The notes below the pieces were generated by a model that ran no database searches, was not told the DNA's origin, and worked only from the letters and a program-made list of their open reading frames with translations. 64,000 nt of DNA from JAUIET01 sp039111475 (lineage in GTDB: Bacteria; Pseudomonadota; Gammaproteobacteria; Pseudomonadales; JAUIET01): assembly GCA_039111475.1 (NCBI GenBank), contig JBCCIP010000007.1, positions 1 to 64,000 of the forward strand. The letters are read 5' to 3'. Positions 32,447 through 41,628 of this stretch are shown one piece after another. Numbering within the stretch: position 1 is the stretch's first letter; each line of letters opens with the position of its first letter. The position numbers and the translations under genes were made by a program.

Positions 32447-34810
32447 CTAGTGGAACGTCCAGGTTACACCAATTACTGGCACCACCGGCAATAACGATTC
32501 ATTGCGGGACTGAACCTGAATCTGACCGTTTTCCAGAGTGGTAAATTCATGATCTACCGAGCCCACATTGTCGTGATCTGTGGCATTGGTAATTTCCAGG
32601 AAAAGCTCAGTGGTATGTTTGCGGCTTTCCCAGCGCCTGGCAATTTTGGCATCCAGGCTAAAGAAGTCTGGCAGTGTTGCGTTATTACGCACATAAAACA
32701 CTGCCTCGCCCGGGTCAACGAATGACGGCAAGGTCGTCGTTCGCCAACCCGAATGCCAGCTGGCGGACAGCGATGCCTGATACTTTTTACCGGTCCATAC
32801 AAAACCGGCATTCACACTGTTCTCCTGGTTCCAGGCCCTGTGCTCCCAAAAAATCGTATGGTCCCGTACTTTTACCCGTGAATAATTGGCCCACAACCAC
32901 CATTGCTGATTAATGTTGTAATCAAAACTGAGTTCGAAGCCCTGGGTTTTGCTTTTGTCCAGAAACAAAGGCACGCGATCAGCCGCCAACTCAGGCACCA
33001 GAACAAAAGGGTTAAACAAGTTTTCAGAGCGTTGTTTTGGGTTGGCGATTTTTCGCGAATACGCTTCAGCGCGAACGATCAATCCGTTGTCTGCCTGATA
33101 TTCGTAACCTAACACGTACTGATCGGATTCCTGTGCCGACTGATACTCAACGAAACCGTCAGCAATTGCCAGTTCATGAATCAGCTCAGCTTGTACGTAA
33201 CGCCCGGCGGACAATCTGAAAATATGTTCAGGCCGTGGTGCATAGGCTAATGCCACGCGCGGCGCCAGTTGATGTTCACCGTTTAGCTTGCCGTAATTCT
33301 GGTATTCGATTCTAAGGCCAGCATCCATTGACAGGAATTGATTGACATGCCAGCGAGTACTGATAAAACCATAGGCGCTAAGGCCTGTCTTCTGATCAAT
33401 AACACAGAAACTATCAGCATCACCCGTAAAGCATGCGTCGTCTTCATCAGCGGCTGGAAATTGGTCTTGCTCGTTATCTAAAGCCTCTATGCCCAGCAAT
33501 GTTGACAGTAAAGGTATGTCGTCTGCAAACACAAACTCAAAGAACTCAAACCTGGCTTTGTTGTATTGTAGGCCAAGACCAAATTCCCAACTCAATGTCT
33601 CACTCAATGCCAGTTCGAACACCTGGTCAACCTTAAACAACTCTGCTTCAAGATCATCATCAAACAGCGCATTTTCACCTAGCTCAGTGGGTGCGAGCGC
33701 ATCACTGAAACGAACCCGGTCTATTCGGGTATACGCAAGGCTTGATCGCGAATGTAAGGCCTCGGATATCTGATGATCCAGCTTCAACCAGGAAAACAAA
33801 TTGTTATAGCGACTTTCACTCAGCTGGCCTTTACTTAAATCAGTTAGTTCTATATCGCCATCGAGATAAAGCAGCCCCGCCTCCACGTCGTCACCGTTAG
33901 GCAAGGTGTAGCTGAACTGCCCATAATAGTCAGAGTACTTTGGCGTACCCACCTCATCGTTTATCTCATCAATAATCAGGTCGAGGTTGCCACGGCGTGC
34001 CGACACTGCCCAGCTTCCATCGCCCTCTTGCACAGTTCCCATGGCGCTAAACCAGGCGTTGAGTATGCTTAAGCCAACAACTGCTCTATCGCCTTGTGCC
34101 GCATCAACACGAGCAATGTCCATCACGCCGCTGAGTCGATTGCCATAACGTGATGGAAAGTTCCCGGTGTACACATCTACCCGATCAACAATCGCTGGGT
34201 TGATTGCAGAGAAAAGGCTTTGAAAGTTCTTTAGATGGTAGGGCTCTACAATTTCAATACCGTTGAACAACACCAGAGTTTCATCGCGGTAACCACCACG
34301 TATGTGTGGCTGTGCGGATATGCCCACACTGGACACACCTGGCAAACGCGTTAATGGCCTGAGCACATCGTCACCCAGTTTTGGCAACGCCGCGAGCTGC
34401 TCGGCCAGCATGGTCTGCGGACTATCGCTGTTATCCCGCTCCCGGAATTGATAGCGGCTTGCGCGCACTACCACTTCGTCGATAAGCAGCTGTACCCGGC
34501 CCTTTTTCACCACCGGTTTGTTCGTTTCATCTGACGCAGCACGAACAATCACCCAGTCTTTTCCGTTCAGCGCTTGTTTGACTTGTAAGCCCTGTGATTT
34601 CAGGGCGCTAGAGAACTCTTTGCGTGAATTGCCAGCAGAGTCTGGAACCGGTTTGTTAACGTTAAGCAGCACTGAGCTCCAAATAACGTTTTGCCCCTGT
34701 TCACGAAGTTGATCCAGTATGTTCGACACTGACACGTCAGCGGCCAGCGCAAGCGGACCATACAACGCGACCGCATAGGCCAATAACCAACGCCTAGCGA
34801 ATAAAATCAA
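32447..34810 (-). CDS. TonB-dependent receptor with STN domain (FecA-like)
   Basis: Start uncertain: the only ATG (34894) would overlap the fecR-like gene by 101 bp, while TTG at 34810 overlaps it by 17 bp and gives a good signal peptide (LLAYAVALYGPLALA). The 787 residues then comprise an STN domain (ADVSVSNILDQLREQGQNV...), which transmits the signal to the FecR-type sensor, a plug (LTRLPGVSSVGISAQPHIRGG) and a long 22-strand barrel ending in a terminal Phe-His. It imports an unknown ligand (siderophore, vitamin, peptide or carbohydrate) through the outer membrane and probably triggers the adjacent ECF sigma factor. Confidence 0.85.
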   Translation of the reverse strand: MILFARRWLLAYAVALYGPLALAADVSVSNILDQLREQGQNVIWSSVLLNVNKPVPDSAGNSRKEFSSALKSQGLQVKQALNGKDWVIVRAASDETNKPVVKKGRVQLLIDEVVVRASRYQFRERDNSDSPQTMLAEQLAALPKLGDDVLRPLTRLPGVSSVGISAQPHIRGGYRDETLVLFNGIEIVEPYHLKNFQSLFSAINPAIVDRVDVYTGNFPSRYGNRLSGVMDIARVDAAQGDRAVVGLSILNAWFSAMGTVQEGDGSWAVSARRGNLDLIIDEINDEVGTPKYSDYYGQFSYTLPNGDDVEAGLLYLDGDIELTDLSKGQLSESRYNNLFSWLKLDHQISEALHSRSSLAYTRIDRVRFSDALAPTELGENALFDDDLEAELFKVDQVFELALSETLSWEFGLGLQYNKARFEFFEFVFADDIPLLSTLLGIEALDNEQDQFPAADEDDACFTGDADSFCVIDQKTGLSAYGFISTRWHVNQFLSMDAGLRIEYQNYGKLNGEHQLAPRVALAYAPRPEHIFRLSAGRYVQAELIHELAIADGFVEYQSAQESDQYVLGYEYQADNGLIVRAEAYSRKIANPKQRSENLFNPFVLVPELAADRVPLFLDKSKTQGFELSFDYNINQQWWLWANYSRVKVRDHTIFWEHRAWNQENSVNAGFVWTGKKYQASLSASWHSGWRTTTLPSFVDPGEAVFYVRNNATLPDFFSLDAKIARRWESRKHTTELFLEITNATDHDNVGSVDHEFTTLENGQIQVQSRNESLLPVVPVIGVTWTFH

Positions 34811-35780
34811 TACGCAGGGTATGCTGGTTACTGTCAATTCGTTGGAAGCTCGCCGCCAGCAAGATTTCCTGAATGCGTTGTTCAAGAGTGTCATCGACCC
34901 GAATTTTACCAGACAAGCGCGTACTCTGGCTGGCCTGGCGAACCGCGTCGCTGGCGTATACCAGACTTAGCCCCGTTTCACGCGCGGCCAGCTCCGCAAA
35001 CGAATGCACGGTCTCCAGTTCCAGTTCTACGGGTGCTTTGTGAATCCAGTTCCAATGCGCATCACGTGGTGACACATGACGCTGCTCTTCAACAACACCG
35101 TTCCTGATCTCAACAATCGGGGCGCGTTCTGGCTCAGCTTTCGCTGATACCGTACGATCAGCACCACTGACCATCACCTCACCTTCCCGAACACCTACGG
35201 TGACGGAATCGCTACTACGCCGTACTTCAAATTGAGTGCCAATATCGCGCACTGAAATATCTCCTGCACGCACCGTTATGTAGTCGTTAGTGCCAGGTGC
35301 GTCGAAATACACTCGCCCGGTATGCAAATCCAGCTGCTGGTCGTGCAGCGTTACACGTGAATTGCTGTCAATACGTAGCGAGGCATTGTTAGCTAGCTGA
35401 ATCCTAACAAAGCCACCGTTGCCGGTGTCTATGTCGCTGCCGTATTCAATCGCCTGACCACTCGCTGTAGGTTCCAGCCGATCGCCATTCAACGTTACCT
35501 CACCTGCCATCGACTCTATAGTAACCAATGCGGTTGCCAGTTCTTGCCCAGCATCATCTGATTGCAAAGTAAACCATGACGCAAGAACGGACAGTAAAAC
35601 GGCGGCGGCCAAACCACTGTTACGCAAAAGTGATTTCTTTGCCGGCGCTGGCTGCTGGTCTTCAAATGCCTTCATAAAGTCTGCTTTGGCTGCCTTCATT
35701 CGTTCACTGGAGGGCTGCATACGTGGCTCGGCCTGATCAAATAACTCCTGCATGACGTTGTCGTCATCAAAATCTTTCAT
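34794..35780 (-). CDS. FecR-like transmembrane sensor with C-terminal STN-like domain
   Basis: The protein is 328 residues from ATG 35780 (the frame to 35930 only adds unrelated residues). The cytosolic N-terminus MKDFDDDNVMQELFDQAEPR would bind the sigma factor. One membrane helix (SGLAAAVLLSVLASWFTL, about 78-95) follows, then a periplasmic FecR domain (VTIESMAGEVTLNGD ... DISVRDIGTQFEV). The last 80 residues (ELETVHSFAELAARETGLSLVY... ILLAASFQRID) resemble an STN domain. The start overlaps the sigma gene stop (ATGA), so the two are coupled. It should activate or restrain the sigma factor depending on receptor state. Confidence 0.85.
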   Translation of the reverse strand: MKDFDDDNVMQELFDQAEPRMQPSSERMKAAKADFMKAFEDQQPAPAKKSLLRNSGLAAAVLLSVLASWFTLQSDDAGQELATALVTIESMAGEVTLNGDRLEPTASGQAIEYGSDIDTGNGGFVRIQLANNASLRIDSNSRVTLHDQQLDLHTGRVYFDAPGTNDYITVRAGDISVRDIGTQFEVRRSSDSVTVGVREGEVMVSGADRTVSAKAEPERAPIVEIRNGVVEEQRHVSPRDAHWNWIHKAPVELELETVHSFAELAARETGLSLVYASDAVRQASQSTRLSGKIRVDDTLEQRIQEILLAASFQRIDSNQHTLRIDFIR

Positions 35781-36382
35781 GGTGTGTTCACCGTTCCTTT
35801 GGCTACGGCCGTGATCTCCGCTGACAGCTCCTGGAAAACAGACTGAAAGCCACGTCGCGCCCTGGCTAACATCGATTGCACAGCGGTTTGGCCAGTATTC
35901 ATCTGCTCTGCTATCTCGCTGACAGAGCAACCCTGTATGTACTTTAACTCCAGCATTTTGCTGTGCTCTTCCGGCAAATGATCCAGCACAAGATGAATCA
36001 GCCGGTTCATTTCAAACCGCGACTGCTCGTCAGCTGTACTGTTCAAACTCTCCAAAGCGCGCTGCAATTCTTCGGTATCTTCCAGCACTATGTGTTGATG
36101 ATTGTGCTTACGTTGTTTTTCCAACCACGCACTAATTTCATGCCGGCACAACATGCATAACCAACTGAACAGCGCGGCCTCGCCCCGGTAGGTGTGCAAG
36201 CCCTTCAGCGCGGCCAGCATGGTTTCCTGGGCAATGTCTTCGCTGGCGGCTTCATCGCGTATGCGCACCACACAAAAGCGATACACCCGCGGATAATAAG
36301 TATCAAAAAACACCTCTGCCGCATTTCGCTCACCGCGAACTACACGGTCAGCCAGTCGCTTGTCTTCAAATCGTATCGCCAT
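35777..36382 (-). CDS. ECF sigma factor (FecI-like)
   Basis: A 201-residue two-domain sigma-70 factor: region 2 with DTYYPRVYRFCVVRIRDEAASEDIAQETMLAALKGLHTYRG, and region 4 with HSKMLELKYIQGCSVSEIAEQMNTGQTAVQSMLARARRGF. It is the first gene of a sigma-FecR-TonB receptor operon read leftward, so it probably drives transcription of the receptor in response to its ligand. The ATG (36382) follows a short inverted repeat. No Fur box could be recognised with confidence upstream, so iron control is undecided. Confidence 0.93.
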   Translation of the reverse strand: MAIRFEDKRLADRVVRGERNAAEVFFDTYYPRVYRFCVVRIRDEAASEDIAQETMLAALKGLHTYRGEAALFSWLCMLCRHEISAWLEKQRKHNHQHIVLEDTEELQRALESLNSTADEQSRFEMNRLIHLVLDHLPEEHSKMLELKYIQGCSVSEIAEQMNTGQTAVQSMLARARRGFQSVFQELSAEITAVAKGTVNTP

Positions 36383-36387
36383 AACCC

Positions 36388-36407
36388 GGCCAGCTAGCTC
36401 ACTGGCC
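36388..36407 (-). promoter_or_regulatory. Inverted repeat in the leader of the ECF sigma gene
   Basis: GGCCAG (36388-36393) and CTGGCC (36402-36407) are perfectly complementary around 8 bases, ending 6 bp before the sigma ATG. On the mRNA the hairpin would cover the ribosome-binding region. It may be a regulatory structure or coincidence; only pairing supports it. Confidence 0.3.
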
Positions 36408-36599
36408 TATCGTACTCTGCCAATTAGTCGTTTGTCGCTTGTTGGAGCCAGCTTAGAGCGATAATCAATCGCGATATTCAGCTGTTTTTCCGCTGCTGCG
36501 AAAATATGTTCAATTACAAGCACATAGAAGCACACAGCGATAAACTTTTCTGCACCAATAGGCGTATTATGGCGATACAGTCGGTGGCATGGTTAGTCA

Positions 36600-36941
36600 A
36601 TGAAACAGGTAATTCTGGTAAACGAAGCACTGGGTTTGCCGCGTGGAAAGCTGGCAGCGCAAGTGGCGCACGCCTCTGTGGCGAGTTTGCTCTCAACACG
36701 CGTAGAGGCGCAAAAAGAATGGTTTGGGGTTGGTATGCCGAAAGTTGTGTTGGCTGTAGATGATGAGGAGACTTTACTTGCTTTCTTTGAGCAGGCAAGA
36801 GAAGCCGATCTGCCAACCCAGATTATTCGTGATGCTGGAAAAACCGTTGTTGAGGCCGGCACCATTACCTGCGTGGGTATAGGCCCGTCGACGCCGGAAC
36901 AAATTGATGAAATAACGGGTGAGTTGTCGCTGTTGCGTTAA
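36600..36941 (+). CDS. pth2: Peptidyl-tRNA hydrolase, Pth2 (archaeal/eukaryotic) type
   Basis: A complete 113-residue Pth2. KQVILVNEALGLPRGKLAAQVAHASVASL includes the conserved Lys and the GKxxAQxxHA motif of the active site. WFGVGMPKVVLAVDDEETLLAFFEQA and TQIIRDAGKTVVEAGTITCVGIGP supply the rest of the fold. It recycles peptidyl-tRNAs by cleaving the ester bond. Most bacteria use the unrelated Pth1, so a Pth2 is uncommon, although scattered bacterial examples are known. A GTG-started nitroreductase-like gene follows in the same direction (36-bp gap). There is no sign that this protein is truncated. Confidence 0.93.
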   Translation: MKQVILVNEALGLPRGKLAAQVAHASVASLLSTRVEAQKEWFGVGMPKVVLAVDDEETLLAFFEQAREADLPTQIIRDAGKTVVEAGTITCVGIGPSTPEQIDEITGELSLLR

Positions 36942-36977
36942 TTCGCTCAACAACAAACACAATAGGAGTACGCTAAA

Positions 36978-37430
36978 GTGAAATTACCAGAATTTATGTT
37001 TGTTATTGTGAATCCAATTGTAGCGCTGCTGCTACGCTCGCCTCTGCATTTTCTGGCCAGCAAAAGCTTGATGGTAGTGACATTCTGGGGGCGTAAGAGC
37101 GGTAAACGATATTCAACACCGGTTCGCTATTTACGTGTTGGCAATACGATCGTTAGTTTTTCATCCGATGACACGACCTGGTGGCGTAACCTGAGAGAGG
37201 GTGCCAAAGCAAACCTGCTGGTTGGGGGCGATAGCATTGAATGCACGACCACAGTGATTGAGCGTGACAACATAAAAGTGCGCGCATGGCTCGAGTATTA
37301 CTTCCAGCAATTTCCGCAAGACGCGGCGTATCACGATGTGAAACTTTTGGCCGATGGCTCTGCCGATGAAGAAACAATGGCAGTAGCCGTTGAACACGCA
37401 ATTGTAATGGTCGCAACACCCGTAATGTAA
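36978..37430 (+). CDS. Nitroreductase/quinone reductase-like protein (DUF385/Ddn-related)
   Basis: A 150-residue protein beginning at GTG 36978 with an AGGAG ribosome site. The split-barrel core resembles the deazaflavin-dependent nitroreductase (Ddn) group: LMVVTFWGRKSGKRYSTPVRYLRVGNTIVSFSS, then TTWWRNLREGAKANLLVGG. Homologues in Actinobacteria use F420; proteobacterial relatives have unknown cofactor preference. The N-terminal hydrophobic stretch FMFVIVNPIVALLL could anchor it loosely to the membrane. It probably reduces quinones or nitro compounds, though it could simply bind flavin or heme. Confidence 0.75.
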   Translation: MKLPEFMFVIVNPIVALLLRSPLHFLASKSLMVVTFWGRKSGKRYSTPVRYLRVGNTIVSFSSDDTTWWRNLREGAKANLLVGGDSIECTTTVIERDNIKVRAWLEYYFQQFPQDAAYHDVKLLADGSADEETMAVAVEHAIVMVATPVM

Positions 37431-37482
37431 CGGCCTGTATTAAGATGCGGAGGGATTCGCTTTGAACCATCTGGAATAGATC

Positions 37483-38799
37483 ATGAGCTGGAAATACGCA
37501 CTTTTACTTGCATGCGCAAGCCTCTTGCCAGCACTACCTTTTGCGGCTGAAAACACAGAGTCCTCTGCGCTAAATCGAGCGATAGCCGCTGACTACGACT
37601 ACCTTGATGCCTTGTACAAACACTTTCACGCCAATCCCGAACTGTCGATGCAGGAGTTTCAAACGTCGGACCGTTTGGCGAAAGAGCTGAAGAGTCTTGG
37701 CTATAAGATGACGCGCAATATCGGCAAGACGGGTTTGGTCGCCACACTAAGGAATGGTAAGGGCCCTATCTTGATGATCCGAGCCGACATGGACGCACTC
37801 CCAGTATTGGAGAAGACCGGTCTGCCTTATGCGTCAACCGTTAAACAAGTCAATCTTGAAAACATAGAAATGCCAGTTATGCATGCCTGTGGTCACGACA
37901 TGCACGTCACTTCCTTAATCGGTGTGGCACGGCAAATGGTGGCAATGAAAGATCAATGGCGCGGCACGCTGCAGTTGCTGGGCCAGCCCGCTGAAGAAGC
38001 CTTGGGCGGCGCCAGAGCAATGGTAAAAGACAACTTGTACAAGCGTGTTGGCCGCCCTGATTATTCCATGGCAATGCATGTGATTGCCAAATATCCAGCG
38101 GGTAAGATCGCGTTTAGTGACGGCTTGATGTACTCAAGCGCTGACACTATTCGCATTATTGTTCGCGGTGTTGCCACCCATGGTGCATCTCCACACCTGG
38201 GTAAAGATCCGGTATTGATAGGTTCGCAGATTGTTGTGGCCTTGCAGTCTATAGTCACTCGGGAAGTGTCTCCTATTGAGCCGGCTTTGATTACCGTTGG
38301 TGCATTTCGCGCGGGCACGGCACCCAATGTGATTGCTGACAGTGCGCAACTGGATATTACGGTTCGCGCAAACACTGAACGCACACGCGCCTTATTGCTT
38401 GAGAGTATAAAGCGAGTTGCCATTCAAACCGCGCGAACGGCCGGTGTACCCGAAAATCTGTTGCCCATTGTAGGCATTGCGCCCAATGGCGCCCCAACCA
38501 CTACCAACAATGCAGAACTGGCGCAGCGTGTTCGAAAGGCCATGAAAGCGGCCATGCCAGCCAGTGCGTTTGTGGAGTGGTATCAATCCGATATGGGCGC
38601 GGAAGACTACCCGGATCTCGTCAATATAGACCCGCCGATTCCCAGCGTGTACATTGAGGTGGGTGGAACACCTGCCGAAAAGCTGAAGTCCGGACAATGG
38701 GCAGATCATCACTCGCCCTTGTTCCAGATAGATCACGAGTCTTCCATAAAAGCAGCTGTTGAAGCAATGACAGCCGCGGCGATCGATCTATTGCAGTAG
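37483..38799 (+). CDS. Exported M20-family amidohydrolase (hippurate hydrolase-like)
   Basis: A 438-residue protein with signal peptide (YALLLACASLLPALPFAA). HFHANPELSMQEFQTSDRLA, IRADMDALPVLEKTGLPYAS, MHACGHDMHVTSLIGVA (His134 of HACGHD), GQPAEEALGGARAMV and MHVIAKYPAG follow. All metal ligands and the general base of M20D aminoacylases (IAA-amino-acid hydrolase, hippuricase) are in place. The dimerisation lid domain is typical (about residues 225-340). It would hydrolyse N-acyl amino acids in the periplasm and fits the scavenging theme of the surrounding genes. Confidence 0.9.
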   Translation: MSWKYALLLACASLLPALPFAAENTESSALNRAIAADYDYLDALYKHFHANPELSMQEFQTSDRLAKELKSLGYKMTRNIGKTGLVATLRNGKGPILMIRADMDALPVLEKTGLPYASTVKQVNLENIEMPVMHACGHDMHVTSLIGVARQMVAMKDQWRGTLQLLGQPAEEALGGARAMVKDNLYKRVGRPDYSMAMHVIAKYPAGKIAFSDGLMYSSADTIRIIVRGVATHGASPHLGKDPVLIGSQIVVALQSIVTREVSPIEPALITVGAFRAGTAPNVIADSAQLDITVRANTERTRALLLESIKRVAIQTARTAGVPENLLPIVGIAPNGAPTTTNNAELAQRVRKAMKAAMPASAFVEWYQSDMGAEDYPDLVNIDPPIPSVYIEVGGTPAEKLKSGQWADHHSPLFQIDHESSIKAAVEAMTAAAIDLLQ

Positions 38800-38890
38800 G
38801 CGAGCTTACACTTAACCTATAGGCGCGGTGGTAATTCGCAGGAATCTCGGCGAGTATGCACACTGGCTATTTAGCAAATACGGAGCTCTT

Positions 38891-39352
38891 ATGCGCCACT
38901 TCTCATTGTTATTAAGCAGTTTACTATTCGCCACGGTCGTTCATGCAGCAGAGACCGCAGACGTTCCAGACCCGTATGACTGGTATCTGGAATCCTATGG
39001 TCCGCTGTGGCTTAACTCCCCGGAAAATAATGTGCAGAAATTGATGGGCTATTACGCAAATAAAGTCAGCGTACACGAAAACGATGGCAGCATTTCCATC
39101 GCAAGCCAGAAAGACCTGATTGAGACGCCAATGGCCGGTTGGTTTGAAGAAGGTTGGTTAACGGCTGAGCTTACCGAGCTAAAGATGGACCGAATCAATA
39201 CCACCACAAGCAGCTACAAGGCTAAGTGGCTGGACCGTTACAAAAGTGGCGAAACTGAGGTGTCTTGCGGCTGGTACCTCGCCGACTTGATCGATGGCAA
39301 TTGGGCTTTTACGGCGTATGCGGATATCGATTGTGAGGCTCACGGGCTGTAA
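38891..39352 (+). CDS. Exported SnoaL-like (NTF2-fold) protein
   Basis: The protein is 153 residues from ATG 38891; an earlier in-frame ATG (38828) lacks a ribosome site, while GGAGC precedes the chosen start. A signal peptide (LLLSSLLFATVVHAA) precedes a domain reading DPYDWYLESYGPLWLNSPENNVQKLMGYYANKVSVHENDGSI and ending AFTAYADIDCEAHGL. The pattern of a cone-like beta sheet packed on helices recalls SnoaL/NTF2-like proteins. There is no obvious catalytic residue. It may bind a small ligand in the periplasm. Its function is unknown. Confidence 0.6.
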   Translation: MRHFSLLLSSLLFATVVHAAETADVPDPYDWYLESYGPLWLNSPENNVQKLMGYYANKVSVHENDGSISIASQKDLIETPMAGWFEEGWLTAELTELKMDRINTTTSSYKAKWLDRYKSGETEVSCGWYLADLIDGNWAFTAYADIDCEAHGL

Positions 39353-39358
39353 GGCATT

Positions 39359-40081
39359 TTATGCGGCGGCTTCCAGATCCCGGCAGTAAACGTTCATCTC
39401 AGACTGAATTCGCTCCGCATAATCGCGCAGACCAGGCGTTTCTTCGGCGATCCTGGAGACCCAGGTTGCGGGTTTGTTGTCCATCAGACCCGCAATAATG
39501 GATGCCACCGCAAAGTCATAGTGAGTTAAGCGTTCGCCTGCAATATAGGGGTGAAGTCGAGTTTGCGCTGCGATTGCTTGCAGGTCTTTTCTCGCAAAGG
39601 CTGCTTGTTCTTCCATCGAATGGCGCCCAAGGCCGTGAAGTTGATAGGTTTGCTTTACTTGTCTGCGCGCCATCTTTGACACAATAAAACCTATCGGCGC
39701 TGGGATAAAGCCGAAGAAGTCTTTTTTGACTACTTTAAACCACTCATCATCCAGCCAACGCGAAGCCACCATCAGCCAATAAAGATGGTCTTCAGCCAGT
39801 CTAGTGAAGGCAGTACCAACGGCTACCTCTTGCTCAGTTAGATGGCCAAACAAGCCGCCGCTGGTTTTTTTGTCCAGGTAATCCAAGATCAACTCTGAGT
39901 CAGGAATGACCTCGCCGTCAACCAGCCACGGCATTTTGCCTTTGGGCGCTTTTGCCGGGTTAGCTTCTACAGCGACATCAAAATCCAGATTGAGGTATGT
40001 CAAAGCCATTTCCACTTTTAAGCAAAATGGGCTTGGGTTCCTAAGGCTGAAAGCGGCCGGTAAGGTGAATAAGGTAATCAT
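39359..40081 (-). CDS. Glutathione S-transferase-like protein (metaxin/Fax-like)
   Basis: The protein is 240 residues from ATG 40081, which has a GGGGAG ribosome site; the frame continues to 40126 without family resemblance. ITLFTLPAAFSLRNPSPFCLKVEMALTYLNLDFDVAVEANPAKAPKGKMPWLVDGEVIPDSELILDYL is the N-terminal thioredoxin-like domain, in the variant style of metaxin and Fax-type GSTs (GKMPWL, SELI). The C-terminal helical part includes ERLTHYDFAVASIIAGLM. Members are often found beside aldehyde or redox genes; the substrate is unknown. It is the third GST-like gene in the window. Confidence 0.83.
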   Translation of the reverse strand: MITLFTLPAAFSLRNPSPFCLKVEMALTYLNLDFDVAVEANPAKAPKGKMPWLVDGEVIPDSELILDYLDKKTSGGLFGHLTEQEVAVGTAFTRLAEDHLYWLMVASRWLDDEWFKVVKKDFFGFIPAPIGFIVSKMARRQVKQTYQLHGLGRHSMEEQAAFARKDLQAIAAQTRLHPYIAGERLTHYDFAVASIIAGLMDNKPATWVSRIAEETPGLRDYAERIQSEMNVYCRDLEAAA

Positions 40082-40144
40082 AGGTCTCCCCTTGTGTTCG
40101 CACGCTGTTGGTCGACTCGAATGCAAAGTATGAGCGATTAGGGC

Positions 40145-41611
40145 TCAGTTGACACGTCGAAATGGTTTTATCTGTAATTCCCAATCAGCATGATCATCCG
40201 GACCGGACGGTCCTATCTTTCCTTGTGCTGATTGCAGCAAGGCCTCTGGATCATGCACCACGCCGTTTTTTATGACAAGCTTGATATCGCGGGTGATTTT
40301 AATATCATCAAGAGGATTACCTCTAACGACCACCAGGTCAGCAAATTTACCCGCTTCAACTGACCCCAGTTCATCTGCAACTCCTAGTGCGGAAGCCCCG
40401 TTGATGGTAGCGGCTTTTAGAATGTCCGCGTTTTCAATACCTGCAATGCGCATAGCGACCAATTCGCGGTGGTAAGCAAAGCCTGGCAGCAAACTGGTGT
40501 ATACGGGCTCGTCCGTGCCCACAATCAGCAAGTTATTGCCGCCTGCTTTATACAGAGCCATTAGCTCAACAACTCTTTGCGCATATTCTGCTTCGCTGGA
40601 CTCTGGCCCCGGTGGGCCGCGCTTTTCCAGTAAGGCCTGTGTATAGGGTGTAAAGTATAGCGATTCGTTTGTCCACACCATGTCGGAGTGATGTCGGTTG
40701 CGCAGATTAATGCCACCGTACATTTGCAAATTGGCATCGTAATACACTTGATGTTTAAGCATCAGCGAAACTATCTCATCCGTTTCCTTACTTCGCGGGT
40801 CTGCGCTGCTCAGCGCAAGCGTCAGTTGATGTTCAATCCGATCAATGCCCATTAGTATCGCGTCGCGGGTTGTTACATCGTATTCGACATTGTAATTACC
40901 AAGGTGGCCAGCGGTGGTCATGCCATTTTTGTGGGCCTGATCAATCAATATCTTCGCTTCATTGGGTGTGGCTTGTTTTATTTTTATGCTGCTAACACCT
41001 TGCGCCGCCCATTTGTCGACTTCGCTACGGATTTCTTGCTCCGTAATATCATTCGGCCAGGCAATGCATTCATCATTGGCGACCTTCACTTTGTATTCAC
41101 ATCGAAAGCCACCGAAATAGGGGCCTGACGGAAATAGTCGTGGCCCAATTGCCTTACCAGCATTAATCAGATGTCGCTGCTCTAGGACGCGCTCCGGATA
41201 ATACTCACCCGCTGACCAAGTGGATGTGACACCGTTCGCCAAAAACACAATGCCGTTGTATACCACTTCCTCGGTTCGGCCTTTATCGACAAAATCGAAA
41301 TTGTAGTGTGCGTGAAGATCGATGAAGCCAGGCAATATCGTATCAGTGTCGCTCAGTTCTATGATCTTGGTTGCACTGCCGATAGCCTGATCATTGACAG
41401 TTGCCACTGCACTTATCTTGCCGCCTTGGATGACAATGCCGCGGTTGGGTCTGCGCGAGTCTGATACCGCGTCGAACAGCCAACCACCGCGTATAAGCGT
41501 TGAAGTCGCACCCACGGAATCTACTTCTGTGTGCGATGCGCAAGCGCTGAACAAAACCGACAATGAGATTACGCAAAGAAAACGACAGATTTTCAGATTA
41601 AAGCTCACCAT
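40145..41611 (-). CDS. Lipoprotein amidohydrolase (imidazolonepropionase/prolidase-like)
   Basis: The protein is 488 residues from ATG 41611 (earlier ATG at 41653 gives no signal peptide). Lipobox LFSACAS near residue 23. A metal-dependent amidohydrolase barrel follows: PGFIDLHAHYNFDF (HxH motif), the IKIKQATPN strand with the bridging Lys, GHLGNYN, ATINGASALGVADELGSVEAGKFADLVVV. This set marks the imidazolonepropionase-like or Xaa-Pro dipeptidase-like exported amidohydrolases. Anchored in the periplasm or outer membrane, it may cleave cyclic or peptide amide bonds. A relative lies at 61172. The substrate is unknown. Confidence 0.87.
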   Translation of the reverse strand: MVSFNLKICRFLCVISLSVLFSACASHTEVDSVGATSTLIRGGWLFDAVSDSRRPNRGIVIQGGKISAVATVNDQAIGSATKIIELSDTDTILPGFIDLHAHYNFDFVDKGRTEEVVYNGIVFLANGVTSTWSAGEYYPERVLEQRHLINAGKAIGPRLFPSGPYFGGFRCEYKVKVANDECIAWPNDITEQEIRSEVDKWAAQGVSSIKIKQATPNEAKILIDQAHKNGMTTAGHLGNYNVEYDVTTRDAILMGIDRIEHQLTLALSSADPRSKETDEIVSLMLKHQVYYDANLQMYGGINLRNRHHSDMVWTNESLYFTPYTQALLEKRGPPGPESSEAEYAQRVVELMALYKAGGNNLLIVGTDEPVYTSLLPGFAYHRELVAMRIAGIENADILKAATINGASALGVADELGSVEAGKFADLVVVRGNPLDDIKITRDIKLVIKNGVVHDPEALLQSAQGKIGPSGPDDHADWELQIKPFRRVN

Positions 41612-41628
41612 GTTTGAAGCGTTTCCTG

